Assembly: GCA_937952155.1 (NCBI GenBank)
Contig: CALFYH010000331.1
Span: 1-5,604 of the forward strand
Origin: an uncultured Saprospiraceae bacterium
Lineage (GTDB): Bacteria; Bacteroidota; Bacteroidia; Chitinophagales; Saprospiraceae
Reading direction: 5' to 3'
Length of the DNA stretch: 5,604 nt
Below are positions 1-5,604 of the stretch, one piece after another. The notes under the pieces were generated by a model. That model saw only the letters and a list, made by a program, of their open reading frames with translations. It had not been told where the DNA came from and made no database searches. Each line of letters begins with the position of its first letter. The first letter of the stretch is position 1. Both the position numbers and the translations under genes were made by a program.

Positions 1-128
1 TTACCCGCATAAGCAGGATTTAAAGCCATTTTATTATACATGAATTGCGTGTACATCTGTTGCTGTTGGCCGAAAATCCCATTCAAGCTCAAAAAGCAAA
101 ATACCCATAACAGTGCCACTCTCATCAT
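1..128 (-). CDS. PorP/SprF family type IX secretion system outer-membrane protein, N-terminal fragment
   Basis: Only the first 42 codons are inside the window; the gene continues past the left edge. The start is ATG at 128-126, followed at once by a second ATG at 125-123, so the protein begins Met-Met-Arg. Residues 4-19 form a hydrophobic signal-peptide core (ALLWVFCFLSL and onward), with likely cleavage near Gly20 before a run of four Gln. Then comes the motif YTQFMYNKMALNPAYAG (residues 26-42), the hallmark opening of mature PorP/SprF-family proteins, where 'YTQYMFN...NPAYAG' is typical. The full family is usually about 300 residues and forms an outer-membrane beta-barrel. Members act with type IX secretion: SprF is needed to secrete SprB in Flavobacterium johnsoniae. 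Its position directly after a type B substrate gene points to a dedicated partner of that protein rather than the core PorP; this is inference. The frame is too short for automatic ORF calling, but the motif makes the call secure. Confidence 0.92.
   Translation of the reverse strand, partial: MMRVALLWVFCFLSLNGIFGQQQQMYTQFMYNKMALNPAYAG
122..128 (-). promoter_or_regulatory. Interlocked tandem stop and start (translational coupling site)
   Basis: Read on the minus strand, ATGATGA holds two in-frame stops of the upstream gene (TGA at 127-125 and 124-122) and two in-frame starts of the downstream gene (ATG at 128-126 and 125-123). The upstream 20 bases (148-129) show no clear Shine-Dalgarno sequence and are A/T-rich, as is common in Bacteroidota. 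The arrangement fits termination-reinitiation, so the PorP/SprF-family protein would be made in step with its presumed substrate. The overlap is seen directly; coupling is inferred. Confidence 0.75.
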
Positions 129-3100
129 CGCTGTATTATTAAAAATCCATTAATAACTTCCTGACCTTTGCCTACATCGATGATATAAAAATAAGTACCT
201 ACAGGAAGATCATTGCCACCATATGTACCATTCCAGTCATTTTTGTACGATGTGCCATAAAATACCTCTTCTCCCCATTCATTAAATATCACAACTTTAT
301 TGTCGGGAAACTGACCTGTTTCGAGGCATGGGATGACAAAATAGTCATTGATTCCATCTCCGTTTGGTGTGATAATTGACGGCGCTTTACATAGGATATC
401 CTTGTTAAATTTAATGGTAACTGAAGCTTCATCACACAAATCCATACAATAATCTGCACATATCCTATAAGTAATCACCTGATCTACTGGATACCTTGGA
501 TCTGGCATATAAATGATATTTGTACCTTCAATTTTGGCTGTGCCATGTTGAGGGCCATTTAATATCGATATATTTACAAGGTCAGGTGTAAGGTCATTGT
601 TCAAAATTTCTAAATTACCAACATCACCATAATTCATTACATACTCATCATTAATGGCTTGAGGCTCAAACTGTACATAGACGTTTACAGTATCTCTTGA
701 AAAATTGGGGCAACCAGAAACAGAATAATCCAAATAAAATACATTATCACCAGATTCAAGTCGTGTGATGGAAGGAGAAATAGACTTAGGATCAGAAATC
801 AATACCTCATCATTCAATGATGTCCAGGTCAATTCTACCAATGGTGGTCCATGAAGTGAAGTCAATCTAACTATATCTTCTGGACAAGCCACAATTTCAT
901 TTTCCATAGCGCTTGCCTTGATAGTAGGCGGCGTGTTTATAACCAGAACCAAAGATTCGGATGTTTCAGACGTACAACCGTCAAATGCTGTTTTGGCATA
1001 CAACAAATTTGCGCCTTCTTTAAATGCTGATATATCAGTCAATAAAAAACATGATTGAGTACCAGCTGGTATAATTACCTTTCCACTAGCATCTATCAAA
1101 CTATAAGTAGCATTTGGATGCAATGTCAATGGCTGTAAACATATCTCCAAGCCCGAAATATCTGTACTGCAAATAGAAATTGTTTTTTCGGCAAAAGCTG
1201 GAGTCGTGATCTTATCCTTTATATCAATGTTTATTTTTTCTGAAAGATCTGAATAACAACCGTTTACCAAAATCTGCACTTGATATGTGCCTGAGAGCGC
1301 CTTATCTGCATTAGGTAAAATAATACTGGGATTTTGGCTAGTAATAGTCGTACTTCCTGTCCATAAATATTTGGCATTCGGTTGTTGCCCTGCATTGAGC
1401 CGTAGTGTATCACCAAAGCAAACTGGCGAATTGGATGTTATAATCTCTGTGGAAGGCTTGGGCCGAACTTCGATGTTTATAGGATCAGATGGCTGTGAAG
1501 TACAATTACCAAACTTAACTTCTAGCGTATATTTTCCTGATTGGGCCATCGACGCAGTATTGTAACTCAAAATTGGCGATGTCGTTGTAATTTGTCCAAG
1601 CGGAGTATTCCATATATAATTGCCACTTGAAGCTTGAGATCCGATTATTTTTATCGTATCACCAACACAATAATATGGTGCAGCTGATAAAGCAGGTTTG
1701 GCAGGAATTAAGTCAAAATCTACCCCTGAAGTAAAAGGTGGAGAAGGACAGTTATGGTTATAAACTACTAGCGTATAAATACCTGTGTCCTGTAGATTTA
1801 TATTAGAAATGGTTGCATTCCTGTCATTTGAAATGTATCCGTTAGGGCCAGTCCATTTGTATGTATAGTGACTAGAATCTGGGAAAACTGATGGCTGAAA
1901 TGTTATTACATCTTGCACTGACATACATGGAAGTGCATCATTGCTCAGGGCAGTAATCTCAGGCACGGAAATCACTTTGACGGTAGTACTTGCATTGTTT
2001 TTGCAACCTGTTACTGTGGTTATTGTCACAGAATAGTCTCCTGGAACTCCATTAATTTTTGGGTTAAATACCGAAGGAATATTAGCAACTGGACCTGACC
2101 AACTGTATTGGGCATTTGGAACATACGTAGCTTCTAATATTACACTATCTCCATTACATACAGGACCTGAATTAAATATTCCGACCTGTAAGCTCAAATC
2201 TATTGAAACATATTTCGGCAGAGATAAAGGTGAAGTACAATTACCCTTTATTGCTTTTACTGTCCAGTTACCCTGTAAGGTTGATTGGGCATTAGACAAA
2301 ATAAGGCTATTGTCATTTGTAGTGGTAAAAAGCACACCATTCAGATACCATTCGAACTTTTCGGCTGTGGGCGAAGCTGTGGCGACCAAAGAAAAAACTA
2401 CACCTTCGCAAAAGATTTCAGCACCTGCTATTATCGGCATTGCTGGCCTTTCTAATATTGCTACTCTAGTCATTGCTGTATCAGAAATACATTTGCCATT
2501 ATTGACAACCAAAAAATAATTTCCTGCATTGCTTGAACCAGCATTATTAATGACGTTTGGATTCGCACCTTGAGATTGATAACCATTCGGTCCAGTCCAT
2601 GTATAGGTAAACTTAGGATTATTAGTTGCACTTCCCAAGACAATATTATCTCCTTCGCAAGGTGACAAAAGTAGATCTTTTACGGAAGCTAATGGCACGT
2701 CAAGTACCGTAATTTTCAGGAGTTGTGAAGGATTGGAACTACAATCTGGACCTCTAGCTATCACATAATAAAAGTGTGCGTCAAGTGTAGATGGTTTAAG
2801 CACAACCTCTGGTGTTGGAGTAGATTTCAATAATATGCCATCTGGGCTGATGCCTTCATACCAATCATAAAAGATTCCGCCACTGTAATTGGTAGTAGTC
2901 AATAATACTTCTGATCCTACGCAAATTTCTTTCTCGGATGCTACAAGTACAGGATTTGTCAATGGTTTGATGTTGACAGAAACTGAACCCATGGATACAC
3001 AACCATTAAACCCAAAAACCGTGAGCACATATACACCATTATAACTTTCATCTGCATTTGGTATCTTGGGATTTTCTGTAAAGAACTCAATATTTCCTGG

Positions 3101-5604
3101 TCCGTCCCACCTAAAAGAATATGTACCTGGTATAGATGCTGTTGGCAAATTGGCAAACAACTTTAAAGTATCATTGCTACAAAGACCCGAAGTATAAGTA
3201 GGCTTGATTTCATATGGTTTTAATTTCACAAGACTTATACAGGTATCGGCATTACCGTGTTTGTCTTCTACTATAAGTTGAACTTCTATATCTGTATTAG
3301 CTTGACTACAATTTACCTCCGATGGAATGGTTTTCATTGCCGTAATTTGACAATTATCTTGACTTCCATTATTTATCATTTCAGGCGTTATAACAATATT
3401 TACCAAGCCTGTTGGTTCTAGATTTACCACAGCATTTTTACATTTTGCGATTGGTGCTGCCAGATCGAGTACTTCCACTTCAAAAGTACATGTACCCGTA
3501 TTGCCGGCTAAGTCTGTGGTGGTCAGTGTGAGTGTATTGCTTCCACCATTTAAAATTATTGGGTGTATTAAAATATCATTTGGAATATTTTGGTTTGCAA
3601 TTGTAGTCGAACCACTTGCACTCAGCGTAAAACTATGATCTGAATACCTTAGAATGCCTTTGATATAACTCGTATTGTCAATGGTTTGTCCATTTGCCAA
3701 TGGTTTGCATGGATTGATACCATCATTTCCATTTTTAGGAACAGCCAGAATGGTTACGGATTTATTGGCTATCCAAGTATTGAAAACTTGAAAAGGTATT
3801 TCAAATCTTGTAACTGACAAGGCCGAACATGACACATTATCAGATTGAATTGCGGTATTTCCTATTACGTAACCTCCAGGGCCAAGGATTTCAAAATATT
3901 CTCCTGCCTCATTATTGTCACCAAAAAATTGGATTTCAAGATAGACTGGATTTGTAACAAAACGTATAGGAAACACATTACTAAACACGATCTGTTTATT
4001 TCTGGCTTCATAAAGATTCGTATTGGCATTTAATGCAAAAGAAATACCACCAGCTTCATTGGATGCTGGAGAAATCTGGTTGTAGGTGCGATTGCCAGCA
4101 CAATATTCAGTTACTTGAAAATTGATCGGAATAGGAATAGTATCCATACACACACCTTTTGACAAAACGGTAGAAATTTTTGAAGGGCAAGCGATAATTG
4201 GACTTGTTTTATCTTTTACATCAACTTGTATTGCGCAAGAAGATTTGTTGGTTGCACAATCTTCTGCAAAGAAAGTAATGGTGTGTTTCCCAGTTCCCAA
4301 TCGTAAGTCAACCGAATCTTGACCAGTAAGCAAGATTGATGGGCCACCAGCGATATTGTATGATTTTTTAACAACATTACTTATATCTGTCTCATAAGTG
4401 ATACTTACTTCTATAGAACTACCACCACAGATGTTATTGATAGAAAGGACTGGGCTTCCTGCCACCATGTTAGGAACAAATTTAAGGTCTATATATCCAT
4501 CATTAGCTATCCAAGTTTCAATCTTATTCATTGGCAACAATATAGTCATTTCTGTCGTCGCACATTGGCCTGCACCAACTGTTGTCGTACCAACCATATT
4601 GCCATCTTCATCAAAAATATTGAAAAATTCCGTCACATCATCAATATCCATATTGACCAATCTGACCTTGAGCAAACCATCTGACAATGGCAATGCTGTA
4701 GAAGGATTAAAAGGTCCAATATGTAGATCTACAGGATTAATTATAGACTCTGGTCCAGGTGGTGTAGATGATGTAATCGCTTCACTCATTATCCTTTGAA
4801 TGGTCGGAGAAGATTCTACACAATCATCCTGAGCATCGGGTACTTTAATTTTTATTACAGCAGTACAATTTGTTGGTTCAGTGTATAAAGTCAAATTTTC
4901 ACCGCAATTTGTTAAAATTGGTGCTAAAGTATCTGTAACTCCAAAAACTGCACTCGTAACCGCTGCATTTCCACAGGTATCAAAATATACAAAATCCACT
5001 TCAGCATATCTAAGAAAACCAGCCAAAGGTGAAGGGCAAACTTGACTAGGTAGTTTATTGGGTGAAATGCCTGGCCAAGTAGAAGTGTCTTGCAAAATAT
5101 AACTGCCTTTTAGCGCAGCAAATGAACTAATCGGACCACAAATAGGATTAGCTTCTGAATGCCCCATGTTCTGAGCCCATAAAAATAGTCTCGCATTAAA
5201 ATCCACTTGATCAGAGCAACTGAACACTTCATCTACCGCATTTTTTGTGATCAAAGGTGCTTTATCTTGTTTAATTTGTAAGACTTGTTTGTAGGTTGAT
5301 TTGTTACCGCAGACATCAGTTAGCGTGTAAGTCCGATCAATAATCGACAGACAAGATTCAATCTTTACCGTATCCTTGAATGATGCAAAGACGGTCGAAC
5401 AATTGTCACTATATTTAATGTAAATACTATCAGGGCTATTTTGATAGGTATCACAACTTATGCTTACTGTAGGCTTATCGATAACCATTGGTGGGAATGT
5501 ATCAATGACTGTGATTTTGTACGTATGGGTACTCGAGTTTCCACATTTGTCGGTCGCCGTCCATATTCTGGTAATTACATAATTGTAATGCATACAAGAC
5601 AATG
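125..5604 (-). CDS. Giant modular surface protein with T9SS type B (gliding-motility-associated) C-terminal sorting domain, 5' end missing
   Basis: An uninterrupted minus-strand reading frame of about 1825 codons ends at a TGA (127-125) and runs off the right edge. The first possible start in frame is a TTG at 5602. It falls inside a repeat module and is not preceded by a signal peptide, so it is almost certainly an internal Leu; the real start lies outside. Residues are numbered here from that codon. Domain order: HYR-like modules (1-797) with 'ATDKCGN', 'LTDVCGN', 'SDNC' and 'SQDNC' motifs; about ten Ig/PKD-like modules (798-1644); a cadherin-like/Big_9-type domain (about 1646-1732); a type B T9SS C-terminal domain (1739-1825). 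No enzymatic motif or membrane segment is visible. By family it should be exported by the Sec and type IX systems and displayed at or released from the cell surface; an adhesin or matrix role like SprB is inference. The PorP/SprF-family gene overlapping its stop supports the export route. Confidence is high for class and sorting, low for biological role. Confidence 0.95.
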   Translation of the reverse strand, partial: LSCMHYNYVITRIWTATDKCGNSSTHTYKITVIDTFPPMVIDKPTVSISCDTYQNSPDSIYIKYSDNCSTVFASFKDTVKIESCLSIIDRTYTLTDVCGNKSTYKQVLQIKQDKAPLITKNAVDEVFSCSDQVDFNARLFLWAQNMGHSEANPICGPISSFAALKGSYILQDTSTWPGISPNKLPSQVCPSPLAGFLRYAEVDFVYFDTCGNAAVTSAVFGVTDTLAPILTNCGENLTLYTEPTNCTAVIKIKVPDAQDDCVESSPTIQRIMSEAITSSTPPGPESIINPVDLHIGPFNPSTALPLSDGLLKVRLVNMDIDDVTEFFNIFDEDGNMVGTTTVGAGQCATTEMTILLPMNKIETWIANDGYIDLKFVPNMVAGSPVLSINNICGGSSIEVSITYETDISNVVKKSYNIAGGPSILLTGQDSVDLRLGTGKHTITFFAEDCATNKSSCAIQVDVKDKTSPIIACPSKISTVLSKGVCMDTIPIPINFQVTEYCAGNRTYNQISPASNEAGGISFALNANTNLYEARNKQIVFSNVFPIRFVTNPVYLEIQFFGDNNEAGEYFEILGPGGYVIGNTAIQSDNVSCSALSVTRFEIPFQVFNTWIANKSVTILAVPKNGNDGINPCKPLANGQTIDNTSYIKGILRYSDHSFTLSASGSTTIANQNIPNDILIHPIILNGGSNTLTLTTTDLAGNTGTCTFEVEVLDLAAPIAKCKNAVVNLEPTGLVNIVITPEMINNGSQDNCQITAMKTIPSEVNCSQANTDIEVQLIVEDKHGNADTCISLVKLKPYEIKPTYTSGLCSNDTLKLFANLPTASIPGTYSFRWDGPGNIEFFTENPKIPNADESYNGVYVLTVFGFNGCVSMGSVSVNIKPLTNPVLVASEKEICVGSEVLLTTTNYSGGIFYDWYEGISPDGILLKSTPTPEVVLKPSTLDAHFYYVIARGPDCSSNPSQLLKITVLDVPLASVKDLLLSPCEGDNIVLGSATNNPKFTYTWTGPNGYQSQGANPNVINNAGSSNAGNYFLVVNNGKCISDTAMTRVAILERPAMPIIAGAEIFCEGVVFSLVATASPTAEKFEWYLNGVLFTTTNDNSLILSNAQSTLQGNWTVKAIKGNCTSPLSLPKYVSIDLSLQVGIFNSGPVCNGDSVILEATYVPNAQYSWSGPVANIPSVFNPKINGVPGDYSVTITTVTGCKNNASTTVKVISVPEITALSNDALPCMSVQDVITFQPSVFPDSSHYTYKWTGPNGYISNDRNATISNINLQDTGIYTLVVYNHNCPSPPFTSGVDFDLIPAKPALSAAPYYCVGDTIKIIGSQASSGNYIWNTPLGQITTTSPILSYNTASMAQSGKYTLEVKFGNCTSQPSDPINIEVRPKPSTEIITSNSPVCFGDTLRLNAGQQPNAKYLWTGSTTITSQNPSIILPNADKALSGTYQVQILVNGCYSDLSEKINIDIKDKITTPAFAEKTISICSTDISGLEICLQPLTLHPNATYSLIDASGKVIIPAGTQSCFLLTDISAFKEGANLLYAKTAFDGCTSETSESLVLVINTPPTIKASAMENEIVACPEDIVRLTSLHGPPLVELTWTSLNDEVLISDPKSISPSITRLESGDNVFYLDYSVSGCPNFSRDTVNVYVQFEPQAINDEYVMNYGDVGNLEILNNDLTPDLVNISILNGPQHGTAKIEGTNIIYMPDPRYPVDQVITYRICADYCMDLCDEASVTIKFNKDILCKAPSIITPNGDGINDYFVIPCLETGQFPDNKVVIFNEWGEEVFYGTSYKNDWNGTYGGNDLPVGTYFYIIDVGKGQEVINGFLIIQR
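128..388 (-). other. Domain: T9SS type B C-terminal sorting domain (gliding motility-associated, CHU_C type)
   Basis: Residues 1739-1825 of the giant protein. Diagnostic elements in order: ITPNGDGINDYFVI (1744-1757), VVIFNEWGEEVF (1780-1791), a Tyr-x-Asn-Asp-Trp-x-Gly segment (1786 region onward to about 1793), LPVGTYFYIIDV (1799-1810), and a C-terminal 'GFLIIQR' ending in Arg. This is the pattern of the gliding motility-associated C-terminal family (TIGR04131/CHU_C). It directs Sec-exported proteins through the type IX system and, unlike type A domains, generally requires a SprF-like partner. The domain appears intact, with no frameshift before the stop. Confidence 0.96.
407..667 (-). other. 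Domain: cadherin-like / Big_9-type Ig domain
   Basis: Residues about 1646-1732. The segment opens with 'AINDEY', continues with 'LEILNNDL', then 'ISILNGPQHGTAKI', 'IIYMPDP' and 'ITYRICADYCMDLCDEA'. This is the classic layout of tandem cadherin-like Big_9 domains: an N-D-D/E opening, 'N-N-D', 'P-x-H-G-T', 'Y-x-P' and a closing 'TYRICD'-like strand. Such domains often sit just before type B sorting domains in Bacteroidota surface proteins. Only one copy is present. The Cys at 1714, 1719 and 1723 are typical of the variant found next to CHU_C domains. It is probably a spacer or stalk domain. Confidence 0.85.
671..3211 (-). repeat. Array of about ten Ig/PKD-like modules in the giant protein
   Basis: Residues about 798-1644 repeat at the protein level every 77-95 residues. 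The core pattern is Cys-x-Gly-Asp-x-h-x-Leu, then a Trp (often W-T/S-G-P-N-G-Y), then an 'N-P' strand, 'G-x-Y-x-h-x-V' and a second Cys near the end. First-Cys/Trp/last-Cys positions: 808/832/868, 894/914/954, 982/1002/1038, 1065/1085/1122, 1149/1168/1200, 1226/1250/1285, 1312/1331/1367, 1395/1414/1449, 1478/none/1543, 1573/1593/1631. Approximate module borders on the window: 3211-2966, 2965-2705, 2704-2453, 2452-2198, 2197-1967, 1966-1709, 1708-1463, 1462-1217, 1216-935 and 934-671. Modules are diverged, with no long near-identical DNA copies, so the array is old rather than freshly expanded. This matches the Ig-like domains known next to CHU_C sorting domains; each probably holds one disulfide. 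The likely role is an extended stalk or a ligand-binding surface. Confidence 0.85.
3212..3451 (-). other. Module: HYR-like beta-sandwich without insert (last of the N-terminal series)
   Basis: Residues about 718-797. It carries the recurring 'AKCKN...VNLEPTG' opening, 'ITPEMINNGSQDNC' (739-751), a central Cys765 and a closing 'LIVEDKHGNADTC' (777 onward to Cys788). This form, with 'I-N-N-G-S-x-D-N-C', is common in giant Bacteroidota surface proteins, where it usually ends a run of HYR modules. The four Cys (721, 751, 765, 788) suggest two disulfides. It marks the border between the HYR-rich half and the Ig-rich half. Confidence 0.8.
3452..4198 (-). other. Module: HYR domain split by inserted domain (copy B)
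   Basis: Residues about 469-717. The opening 'IIACPSKI...GVCMDTIPIPINFQVTEYC' (Cys472, 485, 501) and the closing 'GSNTLTLTTTDLAGNTGTCTFEVEVLDLAAP' belong to one HYR domain, whose ends are about 180 residues apart instead of the usual 40 or so. The space between holds a second domain, listed separately. HYR (hyalin repeat) domains are Ig-like modules linked with cell adhesion; no specific ligand can be read from the sequence. Confidence 0.75.
3638..3952 (-). repeat. Inserted domain, copy B ('WIAN' domain)
   Basis: Residues about 551-655. Landmarks: 'VYLEIQFFGD', 'GEYFEI' (567-572), 'YVIGNT' (578-583), Cys592, a 'FEIPF' strand, 'WIAN' (610-613), 'ILAVP' (618-622), Cys632 and a closing strand 'GILRYS'. 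The same landmarks occur in the same order and with near-equal spacing in the domain at 4391-4675. I do not recognise a named family with certainty. The alternating hydrophobic strands suggest a beta-sandwich, and similar inserts ending in 'W-h-A-N' are, as I recall, found in other Bacteroidota HYR proteins. Confidence 0.7.
4199..4918 (-). other. Module: HYR domain split by inserted domain (copy A)
   Basis: Residues about 229-468. It opens with 'ILTNCGENLTLYTEPTNCTAVIKI' (Cys233, Cys246) and 'DAQDDC' (Cys261), and closes with 'GTGKHTITFFAEDCATNKSSC' (Cys449, Cys456) and 'VDVKDKTSP', the standard end of an HYR domain ('G-x-H-T-V-T-x-x-A-x-D...D-x-x-x-P'). About 170 residues separate the two halves, much more than a plain HYR domain needs. 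The extra length is the domain described at 4391-4675 plus a Ser/Pro-rich lead-in (about 270-300, containing 'SSTPPGPES'). Confidence 0.75.
4391..4675 (-). repeat. Inserted domain, copy A ('WIAN' domain)
   Basis: Residues about 310-404. Landmarks: 'LLKVRLVNMDID', 'EFFNIF' (325-330), 'MVGTT' (336-340), Cys347, 'TILLP' (353-357), 'WIAN' (364-367), 'LKFVP' (373-377), Cys392 and the strand 'IEVSITYE'. It is homologous to copy B (3638-3952): aromatic-pair to Trp spacing is 39 versus 42 residues, first Cys to Trp 17 versus 18, and Trp to second Cys 28 versus 22. An acidic stretch around the first loop (Asp319, 321, 322, 331, 333) could bind a cation, but copy B does not fully keep it. The function is unknown. 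Confidence 0.7.
4919..5254 (-). other. Module: long 'DTCGN' HYR-like module
   Basis: Residues about 117-228. It starts after 'DKAP', has a first Cys at 129 ('VFSCSDQ'), a helix-like 'FNARLFLWAQNMG' (134-146), Cys155 and Cys189, and closes with 'VDFVYFDTCGNAAVTSAVFGVTDTLAP'. It resembles a module type common in giant Bacteroidota surface proteins, in which a short helical 'W-L-x-N-x-G-G' segment and 'A-x-D-x-C-G' precede the closing 'A-T-D-x-C-G-N' strand. The 'ATD' here is changed to 'YFDTCGN'. Four Cys suggest two disulfides. Confidence 0.7.
5255..5604 (-). other. Modules: one complete and one truncated 'WTATDxCGN' HYR-like module
   Basis: Residues 1-38 are the end of a module whose beginning is outside the window: 'YVITRIWTATDKCGNSS' followed by 'ITVIDTFPP'. 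Residues 39-116 are a complete copy with 'VSISCD', 'YSDNC' (Cys68), Cys84, 'RTYTLTDVCGN' and 'LQIKQDKAP'. The shared frame is Cys, then 'S/T-D-N-C', then 'R-x-W/Y-T-h-T-D-x-C-G-N', then 'D-x-x-P'. More copies of this module probably lie beyond the right edge, since such modules usually come in long runs. Confidence 0.8.

Noticed and set aside
1..128. Possible lipoprotein signal on the PorP/SprF-family fragment because of Cys11
   Set aside because: Cys11 sits in the middle of the hydrophobic core, without a proper lipobox (the preceding residues are Trp-Val-Phe). The mature start fits cleavage before the Gln run, as expected for a barrel protein.
1287..1565. A 92-codon plus-strand frame with a short hydrophobic N-terminal stretch that could look like a small membrane protein
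   Set aside because: The minus strand here encodes well-conserved Ig-like modules with Cys and Trp in register. The hydrophobic stretch is the complement of beta-strand codons, and no ribosome binding site or partner gene supports it.
1837..2610. Similar DNA segments around 1837-1870 and 2577-2610 that could be taken as a direct repeat
   Set aside because: They encode the shared 'Tyr-x-Trp-Thr-Gly-Pro-Asn-Gly-Tyr' motif of two Ig-like modules. The similarity is short and explained by protein homology; it is not a mobile or regulatory repeat.
4398..4799. A 133-codon open frame on the plus strand
   Set aside because: It lies fully antisense to the inserted domain of the giant protein. Its sequence has no recognisable domain, it has no supporting neighbour, and the minus-strand frame there carries clear conserved motifs. 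It is a shadow frame.
125..5604. CRISPR arrays, tRNA or rRNA genes, insertion sequences, riboswitches and terminators
   Set aside because: No short regular DNA repeats with spacers, inverted-repeat ends, transposase motifs or hairpin-plus-T-run structures were seen by eye. Essentially every base belongs to the two minus-strand genes.

Overview
The window reads as a piece of a Bacteroidota genome. It is A+T-rich and coding almost end to end on the minus strand. Its two genes form a pair known only from that phylum: a very large, Cys-containing, modular secreted protein ending in a gliding-motility-associated (type B) type IX secretion sorting domain, and directly downstream the start of a PorP/SprF-family outer-membrane protein. 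The module mix (HYR-type repeats with 'DNC' and 'CGN' motifs, then Ig-like repeats, then the sorting domain) resembles giant surface proteins of Saprospiria, Chitinophagales and Flavobacteriia. The assignment below phylum is a guess.

Layout, in the direction of transcription (right to left). From the right edge to about 3212 lies the N-terminal half of the visible protein: six HYR-like, disulfide-type modules. Two consecutive ones (about 4199-4918 and 3452-4198) each carry an inserted domain of about 100 residues, and the two inserts are homologous to each other. From 3211 to 671 there is a string of about ten Ig/PKD-like modules of about 80-90 residues, each with two Cys and usually one core Trp. 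A cadherin-like/Big_9-type domain (667-407) and the T9SS type B C-terminal domain (388-128) finish the protein. Its true N-terminus and signal peptide lie beyond the right edge. The tandem stop TGATGA is interlocked with a tandem start ATGATG of the next gene, of which only the signal peptide and the diagnostic first motif are inside the window (128-1).

How the genes work together: type B sorting domains are known to depend on a partner PorP/SprF-family protein, usually encoded next door (SprB and SprF in Flavobacterium johnsoniae is the reference case). The overlap here suggests coupled translation of a giant surface adhesin-like protein and its dedicated export or anchoring partner. No intergenic stretch, RNA gene, mobile element, CRISPR array or terminator is visible. 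I see no evidence of a wholly new system. The most unusual element is the duplicated insert inside two neighbouring HYR modules.
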